Shown: positions 1 through 5,995, counted from the first letter of the stretch. The stretch: DNA of 8,573 nt from Nocardioidaceae bacterium (GCA_020438665.1 JAGQUE010000259.1:15861-24433); one strand, 5' to 3'. The notes: generated from the letters alone by a model not told the origin. Made by a program: numbers and translations.

Positions 1-1107
1 GTGCTGCTCGGCGTGACCGGCGCGAGTCGGATGGCGCCCTATGTGCTGCTGTCGTGGGCGGCCGGCCGGAGCGCCGACCGCTGGCCCCGGGACCGGGTCA
101 TCAGAGCCACCCTCGTGGGGCGAGGGGCGGCGCTGGCGGTGGCCGCCGCCGGCGTCACGGCTGGTGACCTGCGGGTGGCCGTCGCGGCCAGCGCCGTCGC
201 CGTCGCGCTTGCCACCCCGGCCTATCCAGCGCTGGCGGCAGCACTGCCGCGGACCGACGCCGACCCACGCTCACGGTTGGGCAGCGGCCGGGCAACCGAG
301 CTGCTCGTGACCATCGAGGTCGCGTCGTTCGTGGTCGGCCCCGCCCTCGGCGGCCTGCTGCTCCTGCCGCACCTGCGCGGCTGGGTCTTCCCGGCCGCCC
401 TGGCGCTGGTCGCCCTCGCCCTCCTCGCCGTGGCTCGGCTGCGGCTCGCGGGTGTGGGCGCGTCCGACCGGGCCGCCGCGGCTCCGGTCCTCGCCGAGAT
501 CCGGCGGGACGGTCTCGCGGGCACCATCGTGGTGATGAGCCTGGTCAACTTCGTGGTCGCCCTGGTGGCGCTGGCGCTCGTCCCCCTGGCCGAGGGGCTG
601 TGGCACGGCGGCGCGGCGGCGTACGGCGTCGCCACGAGCTGCCTGGGCTTCGGAGCCCTGGCAGGGCCGCTCGTCGCCGGAGCGCTGGGGGGTGCCGCGC
701 GAGGGCCACAGCGACTGATGCGCCGGGGCCTGCTCGCGATGGGCCTGCTGCTCGTGGCCGTGTCGCTCGCCCCCGCGCTCGGCTGGGCCGTCGGACCGCT
801 CGCCCTGGTCGGTGCCGTGGCCGTCCGGGTGGAGGCGGCGGCCACCGCTCTCCTCCAGGCGCGGCTACCCAACGCCGTGTGTGCCTCGGTGCTCGGACTC
901 ACCGACACCGTGATGGTGGGGGCGGCCCTGGTGGGATCGCTGGTGGGGCCGGTGCTCATCGGGCTCGCCGGACCGCTCCCGGTCCTGCTCGGGCTGACCG
1001 TGGTGGTCGTCGTCGCCGCCGCAGTCACCCGAGGACCGATCAGCGCTCACGCGGTCGAAGCGGACTCCGCCGACCAACCCTCCGCTGACGACCGGATGGT
1101 GCACTAG
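1..1107 (+). CDS. MFS transporter, 5'-truncated by the window edge
   Basis: Membrane protein of the major facilitator superfamily, probably an exporter; the substrate cannot be told. The visible 368 residues are almost entirely hydrophobic Ala/Leu/Val/Gly helices broken by short charged loops. Near residues 22-35 sits a loop of the form GRSADRWPRDRVIR, which matches MFS motif A (G-x-x-x-D-R-x-x-R), normally found between TM2 and TM3. With motif A this close to the N-terminus, TM1 and part of TM2 are missing, so the reading frame most likely continues upstream of base 1 and the GTG at base 1 is probably not the true start. About ten membrane segments remain, then a polar tail rich in Asp, Ser and Ala (about residues 345-368) that should be cytoplasmic. 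The stop is TAG at 1105-1107. MFS assignment is firm at superfamily level only. Confidence 0.85.
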   Translation: MLLGVTGASRMAPYVLLSWAAGRSADRWPRDRVIRATLVGRGAALAVAAAGVTAGDLRVAVAASAVAVALATPAYPALAAALPRTDADPRSRLGSGRATELLVTIEVASFVVGPALGGLLLLPHLRGWVFPAALALVALALLAVARLRLAGVGASDRAAAAPVLAEIRRDGLAGTIVVMSLVNFVVALVALALVPLAEGLWHGGAAAYGVATSCLGFGALAGPLVAGALGGAARGPQRLMRRGLLAMGLLLVAVSLAPALGWAVGPLALVGAVAVRVEAAATALLQARLPNAVCASVLGLTDTVMVGAALVGSLVGPVLIGLAGPLPVLLGLTVVVVVAAAVTRGPISAHAVEADSADQPSADDRMVH

Positions 1108-1172
1108 GTCCCCCTCGCGTGGCATCGGCCCCGAGCTGTCGCAGCCTGCCTCGTGGACACAGAGCGTCCATC

Positions 1173-1186
1173 CGGGTCATGACCCG
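1173..1186. promoter_or_regulatory. 14-bp perfect palindrome upstream of the acyl-CoA synthetase gene
   Basis: CGGGTCATGACCCG reads the same on both strands. It lies 72 bp upstream of the ATG at 1259, where an operator would be expected. A wider pair of arms, AGAGCG (1161-1166) and CGCTCT (1185-1190), partly overlaps it, and a further inverted pair GACTCG (1215-1220) / CGAGTC (1233-1238) lies in the presumed leader. No convincing -35/-10 pair is visible nearby. An operator role is inference; the symmetry is seen directly. Confidence 0.4.
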
Positions 1187-1258
1187 CTCTGGTCGGTTGC
1201 GCCCCGGCGCGCCAGACTCGACCCACGACACCCGAGTCGTCCGTCGAGGGGAGTGCCC

Positions 1259-2962
1259 ATGTCCGCGACCGAGGCCTATCGCGCCGCTCGTGACCAGCTG
1301 CTCGCGCTGCGCGAACGGCGTGACCAGGCGGTGGCCGAGTTCAGGTTCCCCGACGTGGGGGACCGGTGGAACTGGGCGGTCGACTGGTTCGACGTCGTCG
1401 CCCGCGGCAACAGCCGCCCCGGGCTGATCGTCGTCGAGCAGGACGGGTCGTCGACGGTGCGCAGCTTCGGCGACCTCGCCCGCCGCTCAGACCAGCTCGC
1501 GGTCTGGCTGCGCGACCAGGGCGTCGGCCGGGGCGATGCCGTCATCGTGATGCTGGGCAACCAGGTCGAGCTCTGGGAAGCGATGCTCGCGATCATGAAG
1601 CTCGGCGCCGTGATCATGCCGACCACGACCGCGGTGGGGCCAAGCGACCTGACCGACCGGATCAGCCGGGGCAACGCGAGGTTCGTCATCTGCAACCCGG
1701 CCGACACCGGCAAGCTCGACACCGTGCCCGGTGACTTCGGGTGCATCAGCGTGGGTCCTGCCGCCGACGGCTGGCGCGACCTGCGGGCGGCCTACGACCT
1801 TGGCGACGTGAGCGTCGACCACCCCGGCACCGGGCCCGGCGACCGGCTGCTGCTCTATTTCACCTCCGGGACGACGTCGCGGCCCAAGCTGGTCGAGCAC
1901 ACCCAGGCGTCCTATCCCATCGGTCACCTCTCGACGATGTACTGGCTCGGGCTGCGCCCGGGTGACGTCCACCTCAACATCTCCTCACCCGGCTGGGCCA
2001 AGCACGCCTGGTCCTGCTTCTTCGCGCCGTGGATCGCCGAGGCGACCGTGCTCGTCTACAACTACGCGCGGTTCGACGCGCCGAGCCTGCTCGAGCGGCT
2101 GCGCGAGCACGGGGTCACGACGTTCTGCGCGCCTCCGACGGTGTGGCGGATGCTGATCAACGCCGACCTCTCCGGGGGGCCCGGCGCGCTGCGCGAGGTG
2201 ATCGGTGCGGGCGAGCCGCTCAACCCCGAGGTGATCGAGCAGGTGCGCCGCGCCTGGGGGCTGACGCTGCGCGACGGCTATGGCCAGACCGAGACGACCG
2301 CCCAGATCGGCAACACGCCCGGCAGTCCCGTCAAGCCCGGCTCGATGGGCCGGCCACTGCCCGGCATGCCGGTGGTGCTCGTCGATCTGGCCAGCGGCCA
2401 GCCGGTCGACGGGATCGGCGAGGGCGAGCTCTGTCTGGACCTGCGAGCCGGCCACCCGCTGCCGCTGATGACCGGATACCAGGGCGACGAGGCCCGCAAC
2501 AACGAGGCCATGGCCGGCGGCTTCTATCACACCGGCGACATCGCCGAGCGTGACGAGATGGGCTCCATCACCTATGTCGGGCGCACCGACGACGTCTTCA
2601 AGGCCAGCGACTACAAGATCAGCCCGTTCGAGCTCGAGTCGGTGCTGATCGAGCATCCCGCCGTCGCGGAGGCCGCCGTCGTCCCCGCTCCCGACGAGAT
2701 CCGGCTGGCGGTCCCCAAGGCCTATCTCGTGCTGGCACCCGGCTGGGAGCCGACCCGCGAGACCGCCCTGTCGATCCTCAAATATGCCCGCGAGCACCTG
2801 GCGCCCTACCAGCGCGTGCGGCGCATCGAGTTCGCCGAGCTCCCCAAGACCATCTCCGGCAAGATCCGGCGCGTCGAGCTCCGCGCCCGGGAGAGCCAGT
2901 CCGCCGGGCAGGACCACGCCGGCGAGTGGCGCGACGACATGTTCCCCGAGCTCCGCGCCTGA
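1259..2962 (+). CDS. AMP-forming acyl-CoA synthetase (acetyl-CoA synthetase / MACS-like)
   Basis: Adenylate-forming ligase of 567 residues that would activate a carboxylic acid with ATP and join it to CoA. All core motifs are present: the phosphate-binding loop TSGTTSRPK (202-210), DGYGQTETT (339-347), HTGD (424-427, Asp binding the ribose), GRTDD (441-445), the hinge region with KASDYKISPFELE (from Lys448), and the C-terminal PKTISGKIRR with the catalytic lysine at 535. Length and the DYKISPFELES hinge fit the acetyl-CoA synthetase/medium-chain acyl-CoA ligase branch rather than long-chain FadD or NRPS domains; the exact acid is not readable. The start is the ATG at 1259, 5 nt behind the strong purine run GAGGGGAG (1246-1253); a GTG at 1253, two codons earlier in the same frame, overlaps that ribosome site and is less likely. 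No carrier or partner gene is adjacent, so it appears to be a single-gene unit. Confidence 0.9.
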   Translation: MSATEAYRAARDQLLALRERRDQAVAEFRFPDVGDRWNWAVDWFDVVARGNSRPGLIVVEQDGSSTVRSFGDLARRSDQLAVWLRDQGVGRGDAVIVMLGNQVELWEAMLAIMKLGAVIMPTTTAVGPSDLTDRISRGNARFVICNPADTGKLDTVPGDFGCISVGPAADGWRDLRAAYDLGDVSVDHPGTGPGDRLLLYFTSGTTSRPKLVEHTQASYPIGHLSTMYWLGLRPGDVHLNISSPGWAKHAWSCFFAPWIAEATVLVYNYARFDAPSLLERLREHGVTTFCAPPTVWRMLINADLSGGPGALREVIGAGEPLNPEVIEQVRRAWGLTLRDGYGQTETTAQIGNTPGSPVKPGSMGRPLPGMPVVLVDLASGQPVDGIGEGELCLDLRAGHPLPLMTGYQGDEARNNEAMAGGFYHTGDIAERDEMGSITYVGRTDDVFKASDYKISPFELESVLIEHPAVAEAAVVPAPDEIRLAVPKAYLVLAPGWEPTRETALSILKYAREHLAPYQRVRRIEFAELPKTISGKIRRVELRARESQSAGQDHAGEWRDDMFPELRA

Positions 2963-2964
2963 CC

Positions 2965-3050
2965 GCGAGGTGCCCGGCTCGGCCCCGCGAGGTGCCCGGT
3001 TCGGCCCCGCGAGGTGCCCGGTTCGGCCCGCGAGCTGGCGGGCTCGGCCC
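2965..3050. repeat. Tandem repeat, four copies of about 22 bp, between convergent genes
   Basis: Units lie at 2965-2986 (22 bp), 2987-3008 (22 bp), 3009-3029 (21 bp) and 3030-3050 (21 bp). The first three begin GCGAGGTGCCCGG and end TCGGCCC(C) and differ by one C/T substitution and one C deletion. The fourth is degenerate (GCGAGCTGGCGGG then CTCGGCCC). The array begins 2 bp after the stop of the acyl-CoA synthetase gene and abuts the stop codon of the DUF4188 gene on the other strand, so it makes up essentially the whole convergent gap. Each good unit contains a short CCG-GTT-CGG or CCG-GCT-CGG dyad. No separate terminator exists here, so the array may serve as one; that is inference. Confidence 0.85.
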
Positions 3051-3524
3051 TCAGCCGGCCGCCAGCCGCTGCTTGGCGGTCGCCGTACCCGGACCCACCG
3101 GGACGTGGCCGACGGCCTTGGCCAGGCCGAAGGCGGGCATGTTGACATAGACGACCTCGTGGCGGCCGGGCCCGGTCACATAGGTCTCGTGCCAGACGCC
3201 GACGACCCCACCGTCGCCGACGCGCTTGCGGAACCGCCGCCACGGCTCGAGGTGCGGCCGGTCGGAGTCGCTGGCGAACCGCTGGAGCGCCTCGGCGCTC
3301 TCCCAGTAGCTGAGCATGATCGTGGTCCGGCCGACCCATTGGTGCAGACCGAGCAGGCCGTCCTCGGGGTGCAGCGCGAGGTGGCGTTGCATGGTCGCCA
3401 TGTCCTTCATGATCGGCAGCCATCGGTCGACGCGGTGGAGGCGGTTGATCCGCATCCCGATCAGGAAGACGGTCACCTCGCGGTCGACGGCGGCGGTATA
3501 GCGGCCGGGGTGCAGCTGGGCCAT
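3051..3524 (-). CDS. DUF4188 family protein (Af470-like monooxygenase fold)
   Basis: A 157-residue soluble protein with no signal peptide. It opens MAQLHPGRYTAAVDREVTVFL and contains FLIGMRINRLHRVDRW, then MQRHLALHPEDGLLG, a TTIMLSYWES stretch and WHETYV near the C-terminus, a pattern I recognise as DUF4188. That family is described as related to a small monooxygenase of the dimeric alpha-beta barrel type; the reaction here is unknown. Start: a longer frame reaches an ATG at 3575, but that lies inside the repeated operator, while the ATG at 3524 has GAGGAG (plus-strand 3531-3536) 6 nt upstream, so 3524 is chosen. It is divergent from the TetR gene with 71 bp between starts, so it is the likely target of that regulator. 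On the minus strand TTGACG (plus-strand 3590-3595) could be its -35 box, but a good -10 partner is not clear. Confidence 0.8.
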   Translation of the reverse strand: MAQLHPGRYTAAVDREVTVFLIGMRINRLHRVDRWLPIMKDMATMQRHLALHPEDGLLGLHQWVGRTTIMLSYWESAEALQRFASDSDRPHLEPWRRFRKRVGDGGVVGVWHETYVTGPGRHEVVYVNMPAFGLAKAVGHVPVGPGTATAKQRLAAG

Positions 3525-3530
3525 CTCGGG

Positions 3531-3536
3531 CTCCTC
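3531..3536 (-). promoter_or_regulatory. Shine-Dalgarno site deciding the DUF4188 start
   Basis: On the minus strand GAGGAG lies 6 nt before the ATG at 3524. The alternative upstream ATG at 3575 has no purine-rich site and overlaps the divergent operator. This removes the first 17 residues of the longest reading frame. Confidence 0.7.
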
Positions 3537-3557
3537 GGGGTCGGGTCGATGTTCGAG

Positions 3558-3582
3558 AACAGTGTTATGAAACATCGTTATG
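3558..3582. promoter_or_regulatory. Probable TetR operator: two direct repeats AACAnnGTTATG at 13-bp period
   Basis: AACAGTGTTATG (3558-3569) and AACATCGTTATG (3571-3582) agree at 10 of 12 positions and repeat every 13 bp. A weaker third GTT is in phase at 3551-3553. Within and between the repeats there are short dyads: AACA-G-TGTT (3558-3566) and TGTT-ATGA-AACA (3563-3574). This is an AT-rich island in GC-rich surroundings, placed between two divergent starts and overlapping or abutting the probable promoters of both genes. The arrangement fits autoregulation by the adjacent TetR protein and control of the DUF4188 gene. Binding is inferred. Confidence 0.6.
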
Positions 3583-3583
3583 C

Positions 3584-3596
3584 TACGTTCGTCAAG
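3584..3596 (+). promoter_or_regulatory. Probable -10 element of a leaderless tetR transcript
   Basis: TACGTT (3584-3589) fits TANNNT and puts the transcription start at about 3596, exactly on the GTG start codon. A second candidate, TATGCT (3579-3584), would give a 5-nt leader. No Shine-Dalgarno site precedes the GTG. The -35 region falls within the direct repeats and is not consensus-like. Confidence 0.4.
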
Positions 3597-4213
3597 TGGC
3601 GAGGCCCAAGACGTACGACGACCGCCTGCGTCGCACGCTCATCGACACCGCGGCCGAGCTGATCGCGGCCCAGGGCGCCGAGGCGCTCGCGCTCCGGCCG
3701 CTGGCCGAGCGATGCGGGACGTCGACCAACGCGATCTATACCCTCTTCGGCAGCAAGGCCGGCCTGGTCATGGCCGTGATCACCGAGGCCGCCGCGAGCT
3801 TCACCGAGGCCCAGCGCGGCGTCGCGGCGACCGACGACCCGCTGGCGGACCTGATCGGACTGGGACGGGCCTATCGCGGATGGGCGAGGTCGCAGCCGGC
3901 GCTCTATGCGGTCATGTTCGGTGACCGTGTGCCGCTGCCCGAGGCGGCGAGCAAGGCCGAGGTGGACTCGATGGAGCCGCTGCTCACGACGGTGTCGCGG
4001 GCGATGGCGGCCGGACTGCTGCGGCCCGGGGACCCGATGGTCGCAGCCACCTCGATCTGGGCCGGCATCCATGGCTGGGTCAGCCTCGAGATCGCCGGCC
4101 GGCTCTCGTTGGGAGACGCCGCCGACGACCACGTCGAGGAACACCTGGCGGCCATCGCGACCTATTGGCTGGCCGCTCCGGGGGGCCCGTGCGGCGACGT
4201 CACGCCAGGCTGA
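3596..4213 (+). CDS. TetR-family transcriptional regulator (WHG-type C-terminal domain)
   Basis: A 205-residue one-component repressor. The N-terminal DNA-binding domain covers about residues 8-55: RRTLIDTAAELIAAQGAEAL, then the helix-turn-helix PLAERCGTSTNAIYTLFGSK, with the usual Y-x-x-F-x-S/G-K end. The C-terminal ligand domain carries W155-A-G-I-H159-G160-W-V-S-L-E, the signature of the WHG type. The start is the GTG at 3596: the protein then begins MARPKTYDDRLR, typical for the family, and no other start gives an intact helix 1. The leader is short or absent. The gene is divergent from the DUF4188 gene and shares its promoter region, so it probably represses that gene and itself; the inducer is unknown. 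Its last 14 bp overlap the 3' end of the convergent acetyltransferase gene. Confidence 0.9.
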   Translation: MARPKTYDDRLRRTLIDTAAELIAAQGAEALALRPLAERCGTSTNAIYTLFGSKAGLVMAVITEAAASFTEAQRGVAATDDPLADLIGLGRAYRGWARSQPALYAVMFGDRVPLPEAASKAEVDSMEPLLTTVSRAMAAGLLRPGDPMVAATSIWAGIHGWVSLEIAGRLSLGDAADDHVEEHLAAIATYWLAAPGGPCGDVTPG

Positions 4214-5126
4214 TGCCGCGGTTGACCCACACGTCGGTGACGGTCATGCCGACCTTCTCGTAGAGCCCCAGCGCGCCGGTGCGCGAGTCGGTGGACAGTC
4301 CGCACGTCATCGCGCCGTGAGCCCGCGACTCGCGGAACGCGTCGACGAGCACCACCTGGGCGAGCCCCCGGTGACGTTGGTCGGCCCGGGTGGCGAGCCG
4401 GCTCACATAGGCCTCGGCGTCGTCGGTGAGCTGCACGATGCCCACCGCGGCCACCGCTCCCAGGTCGTCGATGACGACGCGGACGTGCCACGGCTCGAAC
4501 CCCGGCCGCCGCATCACCTCGGCCTCGAAGTCCTCGAACGTCTCGCGGTCGCGCGCGGACCACTCCAGGAAGGCGTCCTCCACGACGTCGTGGACCGCGC
4601 GGTACTCGTCCGGCGTCGCGGCACGGACGGCGTACCCCTCGGGTAGCGGGCGATCGGGGATCTCGGCACCCTCCAGGAGGTGGAGCACCCAGCTGGTCCA
4701 CCGGACGTGATAGCCAAGTGCGGCCAGCAGGCGGTCGCCCGGGGAGCCCTGCGGTACGGGCATGCCGACGGTGTCGAACCCGCGCTCACGGGCGCGCTGC
4801 TGCATCCAACCGGCCAGCAGGGTGCCGATCCCGCGGCCGGTGTAGGCCGGCCGTACGGCGGCGTCACCCCGGCCGCCCAGCCCGACCTCGGCATAGGCGA
4901 CGAGGGTGTCGCCGTCGAAGACGCCGAGCGTGCTGCCGGCGATGTCGAAGCTGGGTCGCTGCCAGTCCCCGACGATGTCGGCCTCCTCGATCTCGACGCG
5001 GCCGAGGTCGTGCTGCTGCTGGTCGGCCATCACCTCGAAGACGGCGCGCTCGTCGCCGTGGTCGAGGGGTCGGCTGGCAAGCCCGTCGGGGAGGTCGGTG
5101 GGGGTCAACGCGTCATTGGTCACCAC
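4200..5126 (-). CDS. GNAT-family N-acetyltransferase with two GNAT domains
   Basis: About 308 residues holding two acetyltransferase folds in tandem. The N-terminal domain shows the acetyl-CoA loop YTGRGIG (about residues 95-101), the C-terminal one QRHRGLA (about 251-257) followed by GALGLYEKVGM (284-294), the usual last strand-helix of GNAT proteins. The substrate is not readable. Mycothiol synthase (MshD) also has two GNAT domains of this length, but its characteristic C-terminal motifs are not evident, so I do not assign it. Start is uncertain: the open frame runs to an ATG at 5231, but that would place the yceI terminator hairpin inside the coding sequence. Usable starts below it are TTG 5135 and GTG 5126 or 5123; GTG 5126 is given. 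None has a Shine-Dalgarno site. TTGAAT (plus-strand 5130-5135) could be a weak -10 of a leaderless message. Confidence 0.8.
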   Translation of the reverse strand: MVTNDALTPTDLPDGLASRPLDHGDERAVFEVMADQQQHDLGRVEIEEADIVGDWQRPSFDIAGSTLGVFDGDTLVAYAEVGLGGRGDAAVRPAYTGRGIGTLLAGWMQQRARERGFDTVGMPVPQGSPGDRLLAALGYHVRWTSWVLHLLEGAEIPDRPLPEGYAVRAATPDEYRAVHDVVEDAFLEWSARDRETFEDFEAEVMRRPGFEPWHVRVVIDDLGAVAAVGIVQLTDDAEAYVSRLATRADQRHRGLAQVVLVDAFRESRAHGAMTCGLSTDSRTGALGLYEKVGMTVTDVWVNRGISLA

Positions 5127-5170
5127 GACATTCAAGGTGCTGGCGGCTGGTGTTGTCGCCCGAAATATGG

Positions 5171-5204
5171 CGGTGCCCCACTCGCCCTGGCGAGTGGGGC
5201 ACCG
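5171..5204 (-). terminator. Strong hairpin terminator downstream of yceI
   Basis: Arms 5171-5186 (CGGTGCCCCACTCGCC) and 5189-5204 are perfect reverse complements over 16 bp, with only CT between them. Read on the minus strand the hairpin begins 36 nt after the yceI stop codon and is followed by CCATATTT, a short T-rich tail. There is no long U tract, which is common in actinobacteria. The element also lies just upstream of the acetyltransferase gene on the same strand, so it would insulate that gene from yceI transcription. Confidence 0.8.
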
Positions 5205-5239
5205 GCGTCCGGTCGTCGATGGGACGCACACCGCAGGGG

Positions 5240-5833
5240 TCAGCCCTGCTGCTGGATCGCGGAGATGTCGAACTCCAGCTTGATCTTGTCGGAGACGAGC
5301 ACGCCGCCGGTCTCGAGAGCGGCGTTCCAGGACAGGCCCCAGTCCTTGCGGTTGATGACGGCGGCACCCTCGAAGCCGATGCGGGTGTTGCCGAACGGGT
5401 CCTTGGCGGAGCCGGTGGGCTCGAACTCGATGGTGACCGGGTTGGTGACGTCCTTGATGGTGAAGTCACCGGTGATCAGCCAGTTGCCGTCCTCGACGAC
5501 GACGGCGGTGGACGTGAAGGTCATGGTCGGGAACTGCTCGGCGTCGAAGAAGTCGGGCGACTTGAGGTGACCGTCGCGGTCTGCGACGCCGGTGTCGACG
5601 CTGGCGACCTGGATGGTCACCTGGACCGAGGAGGCGGCCGGGTCTGCGGAGTCGACGTGGGCGGTGCCGGAGAACTCGGTGAACTGGCCGCGGACGGTGG
5701 TGACCATCGCGTGGCGGGTCGAGAAGCCGAGGCGGGTGTGGGTCGGGTCGAGGGCGTAGTCGCCGGTGATGTCCTCGAGAACGGCGGTCGGGGCGTCGAA
5801 GGCCTCGTCGGGACGGCGGCTGAAGATGCTCAT
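5240..5833 (-). CDS. YceI family protein
   Basis: A 197-residue protein of the YceI-like lipocalin-fold family, which binds isoprenoid-type lipids in characterised members; its physiological role here is unknown. Family marks seen: GDYALDPTHTRLGFSTRHAMVT near residues 24-45, FSGTAHVD, SVDTGVADRDGHLKSPDFFDAEQFPTM around 97-123, then ITGDFTIKDVTNPV, GFEG, KDWGLSWNAALETGGVLVSDKIKLEFDI to the C-terminus. No signal peptide is visible, unlike periplasmic Gram-negative homologues, so it should be cytoplasmic. The start is the ATG at 5833 with AGGAG (plus-strand 5844-5848) 10 nt upstream. It is a single-gene unit ending at the 16-bp hairpin; its upstream side holds several inverted repeats. Confidence 0.92.
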   Translation of the reverse strand: MSIFSRRPDEAFDAPTAVLEDITGDYALDPTHTRLGFSTRHAMVTTVRGQFTEFSGTAHVDSADPAASSVQVTIQVASVDTGVADRDGHLKSPDFFDAEQFPTMTFTSTAVVVEDGNWLITGDFTIKDVTNPVTIEFEPTGSAKDPFGNTRIGFEGAAVINRKDWGLSWNAALETGGVLVSDKIKLEFDISAIQQQG

Positions 5834-5872
5834 GGTGGTGTGGCTCCTGGGTGTGTCAGCACGTTGGCTGTT

Positions 5873-5895
5873 GTTGACGATTCAAGTATGTCAAC
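5873..5895. promoter_or_regulatory. Inverted repeat GTTGAC-N11-GTCAAC in the yceI promoter
   Basis: GTTGAC (5873-5878) and GTCAAC (5890-5895) are perfect arms around an 11-bp AT-rich spacer, 40 bp upstream of the yceI ATG. On the minus strand the right half contains CATACT (plus-strand 5885-5890), a fair -10 box, with TGGACG (5909-5914) 18 bp upstream as a possible -35. A protein bound here would block that promoter. The regulator is not in the window as far as I can tell. Confidence 0.45.
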
Positions 5896-5929
5896 GAAGG
5901 TGGGGCTGCGTCCATTCCCTCACCTTCGT
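5894..5929. repeat. Inverted repeat ACGAAGGTG-N18-CACCTTCGT
   Basis: Nine-bp perfect arms at 5894-5902 and 5921-5929. It overlaps the neighbouring inverted repeats by 2 bp on each side and lies across the presumed -35 region of yceI. It may be a hairpin or a widely spaced operator; no family is recognised. Confidence 0.5.
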
Positions 5930-5939
5930 GCATTTGCAC
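5928..5939. promoter_or_regulatory. GTGCA-TT-TGCAC palindrome, possible CRP/GlxR-like site
   Basis: GTGCATTTGCAC has 5-bp perfect arms and fits the core GTG-N6-CAC recognised by actinobacterial CRP/GlxR-type regulators. The outer base is C instead of T on the left and A on the right (CGTG...CACA). It is 95 bp upstream of the yceI start and 143 bp upstream of the protease start, so it could serve either direction. Assignment is tentative. Confidence 0.3.
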
Positions 5940-5960
5940 AAAGATGAGGATCGTCGCCCG

Positions 5961-5990
5961 TTGACCCCCCTCGTCTCCGGTTGCAAGTCT
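5961..5990 (+). promoter_or_regulatory. Weak candidate promoter for the M4 protease gene
   Basis: TTGACC (5961-5966) and AAGTCT (5985-5990) are 18 bp apart and point towards the protease gene. The -35 is good, the -10 poor. It would give a leader of roughly 85 nt that contains the GC-rich hairpin at 5996-6029. Confidence 0.3.
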
Positions 5991-5995
5991 CTGCA

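Noticed and set aside
222..1028. 268-codon minus-strand frame inside the transporter gene
   Set aside because: Thr/Ser/Ala/Arg-rich low-complexity shadow of a hydrophobic membrane-protein frame.
2965..3050. CRISPR array
   Set aside because: The repeat units are contiguous with no spacers and are too short in total; it is a simple tandem repeat.
1985..3148. 387-codon minus-strand frame across the acyl-CoA synthetase end and the tandem repeat
   Set aside because: Shadow of the synthetase gene; part of the translation is the 22-bp repeat, and no domain is seen.
3525..3575. 17-residue N-terminal extension of the DUF4188 protein from ATG 3575
   Set aside because: The extension would be encoded by the operator repeats, has no ribosome site, and the internal ATG at 3524 has a well-spaced GAGGAG.
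4200..5126. Mycothiol synthase (mshD) identity for the tandem GNAT gene
   Set aside because: Length and two-domain layout fit, but the C-terminal acetyl-CoA loop and final motif differ from what I know of MshD, so only a family-level call is justified.
5127..5231. N-terminal extension of the acetyltransferase from ATG 5231
   Set aside because: It spans the perfect 16-bp hairpin and non-conserved-looking sequence; a downstream GTG/TTG is more plausible.
4718..5947. 409-codon plus-strand frame antisense to the acetyltransferase and yceI
   Set aside because: Arg-rich at the 5' part and Gly/Val/Asp-rich at the 3' part, running through the terminator hairpin and promoter repeats; shadow of two well-supported minus-strand genes.
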